Positions 10,457-22,321 of a stretch of 64,000 nucleotides of DNA are shown here, piece after piece. The stretch covers positions 269,019 to 333,018 of the forward strand of contig CAJNOI010000079.1 of NCBI GenBank assembly GCA_905250115.1, written 5' to 3'. The number at the start of each line of letters is the position of its first letter. Position 1 is the first letter of the stretch. The notes under the pieces were generated by a model. The model was given only the letters and a program-made list of their open reading frames with translations. It made no database searches and was not told the DNA's origin. The DNA comes from Adineta steineri. Lineage: Eukaryota; Rotifera; Eurotatoria; Adinetida; Adinetidae. The translations under genes and the position numbers were made by a program.

Positions 10457-10891
10457 TCAACCACAAGTTGCTTGTTTATATTTGAGAGCTTGTTGTTTAT
10501 ATTCTTCGGCATATTTTAAATATAGATCTGCTTGTTCACGTGAATTACTTTCTAAATCATTCCATAATCGTTCTAAAAGATCATCTCCATGATCGAATAT
10601 CATTAATTTATCACGGTAAGCCATTGCCCATCTCACATAAGTAGATACCGATCCACAAAAAAGAAAAATTTGTACAAGATTCGAACAATTATAAATATCT
10701 GGAATGACTAATTTGGCAAGTGCACCTGAGACGATAAGATAAATTAATTCATTTGAATGTGATTTAATGTATTTAATACAATCATTAACATCAGTAAATG
10801 CTTGAGCGTCTCCTAGTTTCGTACGAAAACTACTTTTTGGATCTGACGAATTTGTATCAAGCCAAATAATAGTATGTTTTGTCATCATCAT
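10457..10891 (-). CDS. Stand-alone receiver-like domain protein, 144 aa
   Basis: Single exon. The start (TIIWLDTNSSDPKSSFRTKL), the middle DCIKYIKSHSNELIYLIVSG and the GAL..LVIPDIYN...VQIFLFC segment match a domain that, as I remember it, is very common at the N-terminus of multidomain bdelloid proteins, upstream of TPRs or ADP-ribosyltransferase domains. The alternating beta and helix pattern is like a response-regulator receiver fold. Here it stands alone, ending after a short charged tail rich in Lys, Tyr and Gln. No signal peptide or membrane segment. It may be a truncated family member or a genuine single-domain protein; function unknown. Confidence 0.75.
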   Translation of the reverse strand: MMMTKHTIIWLDTNSSDPKSSFRTKLGDAQAFTDVNDCIKYIKSHSNELIYLIVSGALAKLVIPDIYNCSNLVQIFLFCGSVSTYVRWAMAYRDKLMIFDHGDDLLERLWNDLESNSREQADLYLKYAEEYKQQALKYKQATCG

Positions 10892-11699
10892 TGTTTTGTT
10901 TGCTTGAGCGAAATACTAGAGAAATAATGCTTATACTGCATGTTTCACTTCGTATTTATTCATTGTCGATGGGATATACCAAACGACGCAATATCCATTC
11001 TTTTTTTTCTAAACTGATAAAGGTTTTTTCCTTTTTCTGTTTATAAGGTGGTTTTTTCCTAGTACAAAACAAAAAAAAACATGACGAAATATGACTCATC
11101 ACTATTACCATATAGGGATGACAAACATTTTTCCCGGGGTAGAAATTTGTCACTATGTTTTCTTTACACTTTTTTTATGGTTCCATTGTATTATTCTATA
11201 TACTGACCTTCTGTTTTTTCTCTTTACTTAACATTATAACGATATTTTTGCCATATGAATGAAATAAACAATATATACTAGACGATGTAGAGAATACAAT
11301 AAGATAAATATACTCAGATTTTCTCGTATACAAATAATAGTAAGAGTTTGAAATAAGAAAAATCGTGACGTTCGAGTACTTTCAAGAATGTGATGAATAA
11401 ATGTAACAGTTTGCGTGAATAATAGCGGCACATGTACAAGCTACTTCCTTTTTTTCGATTTGTTGTTTGAATGACTCATCTCGTATATATAGTTTTAGGC
11501 TACAGATGATCAATCGTATTTTTCGAATTTGATTTAATCTTATATAAGAAAGTTCAAATTCTTTTTTGTACTACATAAAATTAAGAATTACCTTGACATC
11601 CATAACATTTAATGAAAGAAGGTTAAGCCATTAAATTTTCCTTATATTTCAATGATAAAAAAAAAATTCGATATTTTATTACATAGAATCAGAAAAATC
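10892..11699. other. Intergenic spacer
   Basis: AT-rich. Short open frames on the minus strand at 10956-11153 and 11234-11431 lack codon or domain support. Nothing else recognised. Confidence 0.5.
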
Positions 11700-12952
11700 T
11701 TAATTTGTAGCATGAGGATACAATGGAAGAAAAAAATTTTGTTTATATTTTTGATATTCATGAAGTCGAGTTTCACCATATTTAATATAATCAAATGTTG
11801 AGTTCGATTTATTAAGTAATCCTTGTATAAAAGCCCATAAAGCCCAATATAAATGAATAGGTGCAATAAGTAAACCACATAAATCACACAAACGTTCTAA
11901 TTCCATATCAGTTGGTTTCAAATGATCATAAACAAGACTAGATAAATTTAATGATGTTTGTTTAAGATATTCAATTAAAAATAATTTTTGAATATGACGT
12001 TCAGGATATTTATTTTCTGAATTATTTCGAGTTAATTCAAGAAAATATGAAACAATATCAAAAAGGAAATAATTATTTAAACAGTGAGCAAAATCAATAA
12101 TCGTTGCTGTTTTAGTTATTGAATTATATAGAAAATTATCGATATGAAGATTATTAAGACATAAAACAATTGGTAAATTATGTTTTGACCAATGTTCATT
12201 TAGAACAGTGCGTATAAAATTAATTTCGGTTGACAGTTCAGCCCATGATGTATCTTTTAATTGTAATTCAAGTTGATCTAATGTTTCAATTTGAATAGTA
12301 TTTAAACCAATAGCAGATTTTAATGAAGATAAAAATGTTGGATTATCTTCATGTGGTTCTTTTAATTTTTCGTCTAAGGTAACATTTTTCTTAGTAAATA
12401 AATCAATAAATTGTTGAAGTTTATCAATAAAATCGATACTATTTGTAGATTTTAATGGAAATGAATGAAATTCAGCCAATTTATGAGCGATTAATTGACT
12501 AATTTTAAGAAAAAAAAACAATAAAATATATATTTAAATTCTAAATAAACTTACGGAGTATGTTCATCGTTTGTATCTAATATATTTCCATGAATATAAT
12601 TAGAAAAATAACCATTATTAAATGTTAATAAAAGACGTGGAGCTATTCCATGATGAATAAATTCATTCATTAATTCAAGTTCTTTTTTATGATCAGTATA
12701 TACATCGGAATTTACTGAATAAATTTTAATAACAATACCAGATTGTTCGTCATCAGTATCACTTGGATAAATTGAATAATAAGTATTATTAAAATCAGTA
12801 CCTAATTTTTTAAAAATTAAATTTTTCTTTATCCAAGTTGGTTTAATCAAACAAATAAGACGACTAGCACTTAATTCTAATGAACCAATATCAATTTCAA
12901 TTGATTCATGAGGTATATTTGATATACTAGACATAATTTCGATAATTAACAT
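11700..12952 (-). CDS. Choline/ethanolamine kinase-like protein with damaged catalytic motif
   Basis: Exon 1 12952-12555 and exon 2 12498-11700 join at a GT-AG intron and sum to 399 codons with the stop (398 aa; 392 aa if translation starts at the second Met, codon 7). Order and spacing follow the choline/ethanolamine kinase family, which phosphorylates choline or ethanolamine in the Kennedy pathway. The N-lobe has IVIKIYS and HGIAPRLLLTFNNGYFSNYI. The Brenner motif, normally HNDLxxxN with catalytic Asp, reads LNNLHIDN at residues 247-254, so the His is Leu and the catalytic Asp (249) is Asn. The metal-binding Asp of IIDFAHC (268) and the NYFLFDIVSYF block are kept. It may therefore be a pseudoenzyme, or act on something else. 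Confidence 0.82.
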
Positions 12953-13857
12953 AAACGTAGAAGTTTATACATATATATGTATGTATTAAAAATCAATCAT
13001 GTGTAACGGAATACAAGGACACATAAGCAATAATATGAATGTATTCACGTCAACATATACTTTGTACTTTGAACTGAGTTAAACCATATGTATCCCATAT
13101 ATTTTAGTAAAATAAAAAAATCAAATTGTGATGTATTGACATTATCCTATGATCACATCGTTTTTAGAATAAATGAATTCGTTAAATAAAATATTCTAAA
13201 CTCGGAAGCAGTATTACTCATTCCACTAACTATTTTATTATTAGTAATGATTTTAATATACTTATTAATCAACAATAACTAGAATATTGTATCAATGAAA
13301 CGTTTTACTGGTAAAAATCTAGTTGTACCATGGATCTATTCACGTTAAATAATTAAAAGTTATAGACATTTATAATAAGAGATTCCGTATGTTTAACATG
13401 TTTATATTGAGATTTAATTCTATCTATCTTGTAATTCTTATATGGAAGAAAAAAAATGTATTAGTACATATCTTATGACTAATATGGCTGTCGTTTCTCT
13501 TCGCATATATTAGAAAACATTAACATTCTTGGCAATCAGAAATCCAGATGATACGTTGACTGTGACAGTGTATGTTTCATAGCATTACAATTTAATCATT
13601 TCCTGCCATATGTTCTCAAATAAATATTCTGAATTGATCTTAGATCAGCTCAATAAAATATAGCAAATTGATTAGTATAATCGACCTTTTCTATTCGCGT
13701 GCATAAGTAAAAATGTGTTTTAAACTTACAGCATAAAATTTGCCACAACTAATACCTTCAGATAATTATCTATTACTTAAAATAATAAAAACAAATTTAT
13801 TTTATTTAAAATAAAAATATTATCTTGAATAAATTATTTTTACATAAATATGTTATT
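12953..13857. other. Intergenic spacer
   Basis: AT-rich between two minus-strand genes; no gene or repeat recognised. Confidence 0.5.
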
Positions 13858-14694
13858 TTATTTTGTATAGGAATTTAACGTTTGCCGTAATATATCTGGA
13901 CGATCAGTAAATAAAATATCAACACCGAGTTCAATCATTTCTTTTTGAATTTTTGGATCATCAAGAAGTGAACCAACTATCGCTAATGGTTTTCCTGTTT
14001 TATGTATTGTATCAATTAAATGTTGTGTTAATATCGATCGTGTATGTGATTCAAGAAACAATCCAAGAATATCATGTTCAAATGGATAATTTTCATTAAG
14101 TTGTCCTTGTTTATAAGCTTGAAAAATTTTCAACATTGTTTCTGTATCAGCACAAATTGGGATTGAAGAAGGTTTTTGTTTTTGTACTTCTTTATTTATA
14201 AGTCGATCAATTGCACCGAATATAACACGATTTTCAATTTGATATTTTTCAATAGTTTTCATTGTTAATGGAATAGCATTGATATCTTTCATATCAAAGA
14301 AAAAAACTAGAGATGGTATTGAAATAAATTCATCTAAAGAGCAAAAAAACAATACTTTTATATGAATAAAATATTTTGTAAACAGACTTAGAGCTTGATC
14401 AAGTGTTATTAATTGTGAATCGATTTGTTGTAATTTTTGAAGTGTATTTTGATTAATATATAATCCATTAATAATTCCATCATGATTAAGAACAAGATGT
14501 TCATCATTCGTTTTCCATATATCTATTTCAAGAATCTCTGTTTGAGCTTCATAAACAGCTCGACGATATGTTTCAAGGCTATTCTCTTTTCCCCAATGTC
14601 GTCCACCACGATGTGATCCATGAATAGGTAATGATGTAGAAATAAATTTAGCAAAAACCGGAAAATGACTTGATAATTTTACACGTGATAACAT
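13858..14694 (-). CDS. Glycerophosphodiester phosphodiesterase family protein, 278 aa
   Basis: Single exon. GDPD signatures are present: HRGG at 28-31, E37-N38 in KENSLETYRRA, E56/D58 in EILEIDIWKT, and H71-D72 in LVLNHDG, together forming the metal and catalytic site. Later blocks FDMKD, IDRLIN, and the C-terminal GVDILFTDRPD also match. Enzymes of this family hydrolyse glycerophosphodiesters to glycerol-3-phosphate and an alcohol, or lyso-lipid variants. Residues 1-24 are basic and hydrophobic without acids and could be a mitochondrial or ER leader. A stretch around residues 107-125 is longer than usual and looks intron-like (GTATTG...CTCTAG), but it does not keep the frame if removed, so I kept it. 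Confidence 0.88.
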   Translation of the reverse strand: MLSRVKLSSHFPVFAKFISTSLPIHGSHRGGRHWGKENSLETYRRAVYEAQTEILEIDIWKTNDEHLVLNHDGIINGLYINQNTLQKLQQIDSQLITLDQALSLFTKYFIHIKVLFFCSLDEFISIPSLVFFFDMKDINAIPLTMKTIEKYQIENRVIFGAIDRLINKEVQKQKPSSIPICADTETMLKIFQAYKQGQLNENYPFEHDILGLFLESHTRSILTQHLIDTIHKTGKPLAIVGSLLDDPKIQKEMIELGVDILFTDRPDILRQTLNSYTK

Positions 14695-15206
14695 TCTTTT
14701 TTCTATTATGATTTATTTTTTTTAATATTAGATTGTTGAAGATCAATGAGATTTATTGAGATGTCGCTTTAAAAGAGATGACAGTACTATCATCTTTGAT
14801 AATAAATAATCAATTCATTTTAAAAAACATATGAGGAATTTTTTTTTGTTCTTTCTATTCTATCCTAATTTTTGACGACACAAAAAAAAGAAAATAATTT
14901 TCATAGTATAATATATATTTAATAAATTAAAAAATAAAAAAAAACGTCCTTTTTTTTGTAATTTAATTTCAAAATCTATATGTCGTCAAAATAAAGACAA
15001 CAAAAAAACCACTGATGTCAATGTCACGTATGATTTATTCTCTTAATTGTTTGATGCGTGACAAATAATAAATAAGGGATAAATGCTTGATATTGTTCAA
15101 ATGATCGATGTTAGGATTTAAACAAATATTCATATGACGATAATGAAACGGTCACCGGATAGAAAAAGAAGAAGCAAAAAAAAAAGAAAAAAAAAAACAA
15201 CACACA
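14695..15206. other. Intergenic spacer
   Basis: AT- and poly-A-rich; holds the 3' UTR of the FOXO gene on its right. Nothing else recognised. Confidence 0.5.
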
Positions 15207-16686
15207 TCACAAATTGGGCAAGTCATGAATATCAAAAGAACAATCTCCAAATGTCGTTCGTTCAAAATCAAGTATTGCTTCAACATCTAAATCAAATGTT
15301 GAACTTGGGATTGGATTTTGTGAATTATTTGGTAATTCTAAATCCATTGATGGTGCTGATATTTGATTAAATAATAAATTTGTTGATGGTGATGGTGATG
15401 GTGATGGAATTGATGGAGGAGTTGAAAGAATTTTTCGTCTTTCATTATTTGATTTTGATTTATTCATCTGATGACGCATTATCGCTACAACCATTCGACG
15501 AAATAATGGACTTGAACGATCCATTGTTTTTAATTGTTTACTTAATTTTGATGATATCATTTGATCGATTTCATAATCACTATGAGATGGTGAAGGAGAT
15601 TGTGAACTACCTGATGGAGATTTTGATAATGATGAATATGCACTATCAATACCTTGAAAAATAATTTTATTTTTTTATTTAGTTTTTTTTATTCATATTT
15701 ATTATTAAAATAAAACAAACCTGGATTAAAATTATTGTCATTATTATTTGATGTCGATGGTGGTGATGATTTGAGCATATCATGTAAAATATTTGGCATT
15801 GGCTGTGTTGATGAATAAGATTGATCTTGTGAATTATTTTGTAAAAGATTATATAGATTTTTATTCATATCTCTAACAGATGTAAATGATCGTTGAGTTG
15901 ATGTTGATGTTGATGTTGATGAATAAATATCATTTGATGATGAAGGAATTTGTTCATTAGAAAATAAATAATCAAATGATGATGGATTTGAATTATCATT
16001 TGATATTGTTTTAGTTAAACGACGTCGTTCACTTTTAGTCGAATTATCATTAGATTGTACTCGTCGGCGACCACGAACTTGTTTGGCTCGTGGATCAATT
16101 GTCCACCAACTTGATTTACCTGCAATTTCATTTGGGATACGAACAAATCGATTATGTAAGGATAAATTATGACGAATGGAGTTCTAAAAATAACAACAAA
16201 AAAAATACCTCTTTTTTTCTCAAGAACAAATTCTTTTGCTAATACCTTCCATCCTGTACTACTTTTTCTATCTCCTTTATCTCGAAAATAAGGTACATAT
16301 TGAATCATCCATGAATATATTTGTGAAAGTGTTAATCGTTTATCTTGACTATTTTCAATGGCTTTAGCAATTAATTCGGCATATGATAAATTTCCCCATG
16401 CATTCTTTCTTGATGTTTGAGGATCTTTAAGACCAAGTTCTTTTTCAATTAATAATGCTAATCTTGGATCATATTCAACTGTTGTACGACAATTACTTGT
16501 CGATGTTGCTTCTAATTGATCATCTGAAGGAAAATCTTCATCTTTAACAACTTGTTCACAAAAATCATCCATAAATGTTGAATGATAATTTGGTGTTGTA
16601 CTATTAAAAGATGATGTATATAAGTGTTTATCATTTGAATTTTCATCAAATTCATCAACAAGAACTGATGAAGAACTTGCAAGCAT
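15207..16686 (-). CDS. foxo: FOXO-class forkhead transcription factor, 449 aa
   Basis: Exons 16686-16246, 16183-15721 and 15652-15207 sum to 450 codons with the stop. The forkhead domain spans about residues 93-180: RKNAWGNLSYAELIAKAIEN, LTLSQIYSWM, VPYFRDKGDRKSSTGWK, then NSIRHNLSLHNRF and GKSSWWTIDP. The GDRKSS-type insert is diagnostic of FOXO rather than other Fox classes. The intron between WK and NSIRHN is at the position used in FOXO genes of other animals. After the domain, RRRVQS (186-191) fits an AKT RxRxxS site; I do not see the N-terminal AKT site. The C-terminus FDLDVEAIL... CSFDIHDLPN resembles the FOXO transactivation region. FOXO proteins act in the nucleus downstream of insulin/PI3K signalling in stress resistance. 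Confidence 0.95.
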
Positions 16687-19120
16687 TGATTTGACCTATA
16701 AAAATCAATTGATTTCCCGTAGTTTATTTTCGTCAAATAATTAAAAGATTCTATAACCTATTTAATATGTTCATCGAAATATAGTTTTTGTCTGTTATAA
16801 TAATTTGATCTCTTGATGAGATTTGTTACCATTTTTGAGAAGAAATAATGAAACAGCTGGTGTATGGGATTATAACTCATTTCCTTTTTTTCTTCTTCTT
16901 CTCTCTTAATCAAAGAGTAATGTATTATGTAAAATAGAACATTTTTTTCTTTCTTTTTCCCTTCTATCATAAAAGAAAATAACTAAATATATATAATACA
17001 TTGATTTTTATCTTTCTTAATATATCCCTTATTAGAATATGATTACCAAATTTAGATACTTTTGTTTTCTTTTTTTAATATTTTGTGTATTTATCTTTGG
17101 AATAAGAAACGAAGAGAAGAAAAAAAAGAAGAAAAATATGATGTATTTGTTGTTTTCATTTTATATAAAATAAGAGAAATCTCTTCAAAGTTACTGAATG
17201 AAGAACGACCTTGAGTAGGACATATGCTTATATCTTATGTAAATGATTAACGTTTGTTCTTCAATCACTTAGATGTTTAAGAAGTAAAGTTGATTTTTCT
17301 ATTTTGTTGATTAAAAAATCATTCTTTTTTTCTCTATTTCAAAGATTGTCTTTGTCCATTTGAAGGTCTTTGTTGATGACATAAGAACGGCCTTGAAGAG
17401 CTGATGTACTCGTGCTTTTAATAAACGGCCTTGTTCGTTCTTCTTTCTTTCTTTCTTTCTCATCGGCGCGTCATGCGCAAACAATTCTTGAGCTCAAGGC
17501 CAAGCGACGCGCCACAGAATAACATGAATTTATGTTCAAGGTTTTTATACAAAAAAAGATTCATCTAAGATCTTCTTTTTTTGGTTTTACAAAATCTTCT
17601 TTCATATTCAATTCAAATAGAAATAAAACAAAATTCTTTTAACTTACTTATTTGACGACAACCAAGAAAAATAAGGTTTTTTTTTTGACTAAATTAACAC
17701 AAATAAGAAAAAAATTTCGACAAAAAAAATATATATATTGAATATCGATGCAATGATTTGTAATTACATTTATTAATCTGAAATAGAAAAGATAGTCACT
17801 GGTCGAATCGAAGAATATTTTTTAAGATATTAAAGTTTGCTTGACCTTGTCGTTCAAGGCCAGCAAAGCTCGACAACAATTGCATAGAACGTATGAGAGT
17901 CGTCACTGCTAGCGGCTCCCAGACGCTGACAGTCCTTGAACAAGAACGACGACGGCGTTGGTGGTGGCAGCCAACGATAGAGAGGGAGGGAGGGAGGGAG
18001 AGAGACCGTCTTTTGGAGAGACAACTTATTTTGCGTTTCTTCTCTCGTTTTTTTTCTCTTTTCTATCAGCAGTGATGAAGGGAAAAGGAAAAAAGAAGAC
18101 GAGACTAAATCGTTGCCTGACTCTCTATTTTTCTCTCCCTCTTTACGTCTTTCTCCCTCTCTCTCTCCCTCTCCCGCTCTCTCTCTCTCTTTCGTTTGTC
18201 ATTGTCGTGTCGAGCTCATTAGTAATGGTGACCAATATAGTGAGAGTAAAGAAGAATGGATAAAAACCTTTTTTTTGTCTGCAATAGTACACTAGAAGAT
18301 AGCGAGAAACGACCTTGGAATGCATAACGAGTCGTTGTCGAAGGTCTTTCTGCTTGACGCGTATAATCATTGTTGACGTCGTTGATGAGGATGATACTCG
18401 ATTACTTTACTCTCTTTCTTCATTCACTTCGTCTTTTTCTTCTCTCTCTTTCGCTCTACCGATGTTTCGATTGATGAGAAAGAAGAAAAAAAAGAGAACG
18501 ATCATCTGACACCCTTGCCGTGTGCATGTAAAGCTTCTTTATCGTCACCAGACCATCATTTATTACTCCACTATTTCTTATTCAATATGAGAATAGACAC
18601 TATCGTTCTATTTATATATATATATATATATACTAATCGACATGGGTGACAATATTAGGAAAAAAAAAGAAATATCATATCAAATCAATCATTAACCTTT
18701 CTTAATTAATAACATGATGAGAATATAAAATATTTTCTTTAATTAGAATATCAAAACTTTTAATAGAGAACAAAATAAAATATACAATCAATAAATTTAA
18801 TTGCCTATTAATATACATTTATTCCGTATGAAAATATCAGATGGAATTTGATGAATATCTTCTCTTGTATTTATATATATATTTGAAATTTTCAATGAAC
18901 TACAACTTGTCAATAGAATTGAACAGTCTATCATATATATATACTTGACAGATATCTTTATATCAAAAAATCTTCTTTATAAATTATATGAAATCAATTT
19001 AAAAAATATCTTATATTTTTAAAAAACGAATATTACAAAAAACTGTTTTTATTTACAAGGAAGTCATTTGTTGCTGCTTAAATTTATACAATAGAAAAAA
19101 AACAGAGTTGTTCTTAGATA
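16687..19120. promoter_or_regulatory. FOXO upstream region with AAGGYC motif cluster and GA/CT tracts
   Basis: No gene is supported in these 2.4 kb. An acceptor-like TTTTTATAG lies just before the FOXO start on the minus strand, so 5' UTR exons may lie further up. Between 17200 and 18350 about ten copies of a TCAAGGYC-like word occur in both orientations, some within GC-rich hairpins. There are a (TTTC)n tract near 17440, (GAGG)n near 17980, (CTCTCC)n near 18160 and (TA)n near 18615. Open frames at 17893-18295 follow these low-complexity tracts. I read the block as promoter and 5' UTR sequence of FOXO or of a transcript in the other direction. Confidence 0.55.
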
Positions 19121-20637
19121 TTATCCACTAGTTTCTCCTGTTGATCGTTGTCGAAGGATGGTTGATTGAGTAAAAAGTTTATATTCCTGATGAAATGTTT
19201 TTGAAAGATTATTTATACTAATTCTTCGCTGTGCAAGAAAAAGTAAACATAATGTTTTCAAGGTCGGAGCTTTAAAATAAAATAAAAAACAAAACATTCA
19301 TTTTAAAAAATAAATCATTAAAACGAAATTTACCAAAATCAAAAACATATAGATCACTTTGATCATAAAGACCTGTTCGAATTCCATTTGTATCTTCCAT
19401 GTCATGTAAATTAGTTAAAGATACTGGACTTGTTCCACCAAACATATACATTCTATGATCAATTACAAGACAACATTGTCGACGACGAGGAACTGGATTT
19501 ATAATACCATGAGGTTTTATTCGACGCCATAACGATGTTAAAGGATTAAATTCATGTAAATCATTAAAATGTGTATCTATTACATTATTATATCCACCAA
19601 ATATATACAATTTTCCATTATGAGTAACTAAATAAATAAAAATAAAAGAATAGAAATTAATTTAAAGAAAAAAAAGTTGAAACATACATGCAGAATGTGA
19701 TCTTCTTCCATATAGTATTTGTCCTTGAGGTGTAAGATCTAACCATGAATTATCATTTGGATTAAAAATATGAAGATGATTATCATAAAAATTTTGTAGT
19801 ATTTGTTGTGGTCCAATTTGATCAAATCTTCCACCAAATATATACATTCGATTATCAATATTTGTTGCTGAATGAAAATCTCGACATTGAGGAACTTGAT
19901 CTATATCCTTTAATGAAAAGTAAAAATCAATGTAGAAAAAACAAACAAAATTCAATACTTTTGGAAGACATATATGCCAAGATGATTTGTTAAAATCAAA
20001 ATAAAATAGATCATTGCAAAATTGTTGACTCTAATTATATAATAATAGTAATAATAATAATGAAAATGAAAAAAGGAAAATTTTACATGATCTTCAAATC
20101 CAGCAAATATATACATTCGATCATTAATAACACATGCTGAATGACCATCACGAGCTGTTGGAATAAAATCACCCATAATACATACACGCGACCATTGAAG
20201 AGTTTCTTTAAAATTTATTATTTTACAAAATAAATTTTTATTATAAAATATTTACCAGGATCAAAACAAAACAAACGATTACATGCACCTGGATGATCAT
20301 TTCGTCCACCCCATAAATAAAATTTACGTTTATAAACAACAACTGTATGTCCATATCGTGAAAATGGTGCATCATCATATTTTAAATCAGTTTTTTTAGG
20401 TTTTGATAATGAATACCATTTTAATGTATCTAAGAATATATTTTCAAATTAATAAAAGAAAAAAAATAATTTTTTCTTTTTCTTACAAATATTAAATACA
20501 TGAATATCAATTGGAGTTGTTCGTGTATAATCTTCAGAATTTGAATAACCACCAAATGAATAAATTAAATTATCTAATGCACCTGCAGCATGATTAACAC
20601 GACGAGGACCATTTTCAACACATTGAATCCAGTACAT
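19121..20637 (-). CDS. klhdc3: Kelch-repeat protein KLHDC3, 392 aa
   Basis: Seven exons: 20637-20487, 20429-20256, 20205-20087, 20030-19959, 19907-19688, 19627-19334 and 19269-19121, giving 393 codons with the stop. Six kelch blades are visible, with IYSFGGYSN, FYLWGGRND, MYIFAGFED, MYIFGGRFD, LYIFGGYNN and MYMFGGTSP. The N-terminus (GPRRVNHAAGALDNLIYSFGG), the blade WGGRNDHPGACNRLF, the PRRRQCCLVIDHR segment and the tail APTLKTLC line up closely with animal KLHDC3, a CUL2-RBX1 ubiquitin-ligase receptor reported to recognise C-terminal degrons. The tail after APTLKTLC diverges. Introns are 46-63 bases, and each junction was placed on GT-AG with frame kept. Confidence 0.93.
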
Positions 20638-21658
20638 AGTCTTTTTTTTTTTAATTTCGTATATTGATTATTTATTTTAAGTCTTATATAACTTATTCCT
20701 GTCCACTATATTAACCAGTCAGATTTAAAACTGACATCTACTACCATCTATAATTTCTTGTGAAAAATACTGACTATGATAATTTTTGTATAGATAAAAA
20801 TGATATTACTATGTAAATTTCCCAAGAACAAAAATTAGTAATATTCTTTAATTTGGAAATTACCAAACATAAAATTTTATTTGTGACAGTTATGTACAAA
20901 ACTCAATATGATGTTCATGTTAACTAGATAATAGCAAGAAAAAAAGTCGTATAATGAAAAAATTGATTTGGTGGTTATATTTTGAGAACTAATATTAATT
21001 CCGCATTTGAAAAAGTTTGCACTATTTTTAGTGTAAGATTTTGTTCGGTACAAAAATATTTAGATTAAAAATAGTAAAACTAATGTTTATTTTAAACTCT
21101 TTATTCTTGTATTATTATTATTCAGTTTTTGTACTACATTATGCATATTTTATTATTTTTTCTAAAGAAAAAATCTTATAAATTTTAAATGATATAAAAA
21201 CACGATAAACGAATATTTTCGTTACAGTAATAAATAATCGCCGTAGTGTAGGTGTTGTAAATAATCGTAAAAATATATCTATTCATATGACAAGAGTAAT
21301 AACAAAATTAATCGATATGCCCCACGTGCGCTAAAAACAGTCATCATTATATATTTTAAACTTTTAAAACAACACGTTAAATTTCTTATCATTTAGAATT
21401 AACTTCAATTATGTATCGAATAATATACATAAAGTACCCACATCGTTTAAGGTTATCATCCAATATTCATGTCTATATACATATCGGTTAATATGTGCAG
21501 TCATATATATATATGTACAAAATGAAAAATAATAGTAAGCCTATACGGACGTGCTCGTTTTCGCTTTTCGAAATATATGGATTGGTAGACACGGTTCATT
21601 GCACACATAAATATAATGAAAGCAAAATATCGTTTCATATTGCTTTACAATAATCATC
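20638..21658. other. Divergent intergenic region
   Basis: Lies between the starts of the minus-strand KLHDC3 gene and a plus-strand small gene, so it should contain both promoters. AT-rich; no distinct repeat or gene recognised. Confidence 0.5.
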
Positions 21659-22221
21659 ATGAGCGCCGAAGAACAACCCACCGAGAATGTACGACGACCA
21701 ACTCCTTATACGTATGGCTTTGTGAAGTATTTTTTACTGTTTCTGATCTGTTTTTTTTTTGTATATAGTGAAAAAATACAAGAACGTCCAGAAAAAAATC
21801 CACCAATAGTCTATAAACCATTACCACCTAAAGAATTCTTCGAAAAAGTAAGAAAAACAACGAAGTTTAGTATAATTACTTTATTCATTTATAAATATTT
21901 AGTATCGTACTAATATTGATAAAGCTATTCGTAAAGTTTGGTCCAAAAAAGCAGATGATGATTATGTATTCGAACCATTTCAATCAAGATTTAATTATTA
22001 TGATTATGGTGGTCAATATAACTTTATAGTTTGTTTTTTGTTTTGATATATTTGAGAAACGAAAAATTCTGATTGATGTCTTTTTGTTTTTATTCTAGTG
22101 CGAATTAAAAGATGGAGCTCCGACATATATATGCTGCACTGAAAATTTTGAAAAAGAAGATGGAGATTTAGCTAATGATGAAGCTGAACGACGACGACGA
22201 TTATGTGTTAGTGCTAGTTAA
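21659..22221 (+). CDS. Small four-exon gene, 126 aa, unrecognised
   Basis: Exons 21659-21711, 21769-21847, 21903-22028 and 22099-22221 sum to 127 codons with the stop. The protein begins MSAEEQPTENVRRPTPYTEK, has a Pro/Lys-rich middle (NPPIVYKPLPPKEFFEKYRT) and ends with a Cys-containing part (CELKDGAPTYICC... RRRRLCVSAS). There is no signal peptide or membrane segment. The size, basic C-terminus and aromatic-rich FNYYDYGGQYNF block would suit a small structural subunit, but I cannot name the family. The third intron uses a GTTTGT donor. Confidence in the gene is good because all four exons keep frame; the function is open. Confidence 0.7.
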
Positions 22222-22321
22222 ATATGAAAACAAAATAGACTTCTTAATCGAACTTAATTTTCCTAAACTTTCTTATTTACTTATTTCAATAAATAAATAT
22301 CATCTTAGACAGCTAATATAT

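Noticed and set aside
14330-14378. Possible 49-base intron in the GDPD gene
   Set aside because: Removing it would shift the frame of an otherwise open reading frame, so it was kept as coding sequence.
15134-15664. Plus-strand frames opposite FOXO
   Set aside because: They are antisense to a well-supported forkhead gene and have no domain of their own.
17893-18509. Several overlapping frames near (GAGG)n and (CTCTCC)n tracts
   Set aside because: They arise from microsatellites, overlap in different frames and lack splice or domain support; treated as FOXO upstream sequence.
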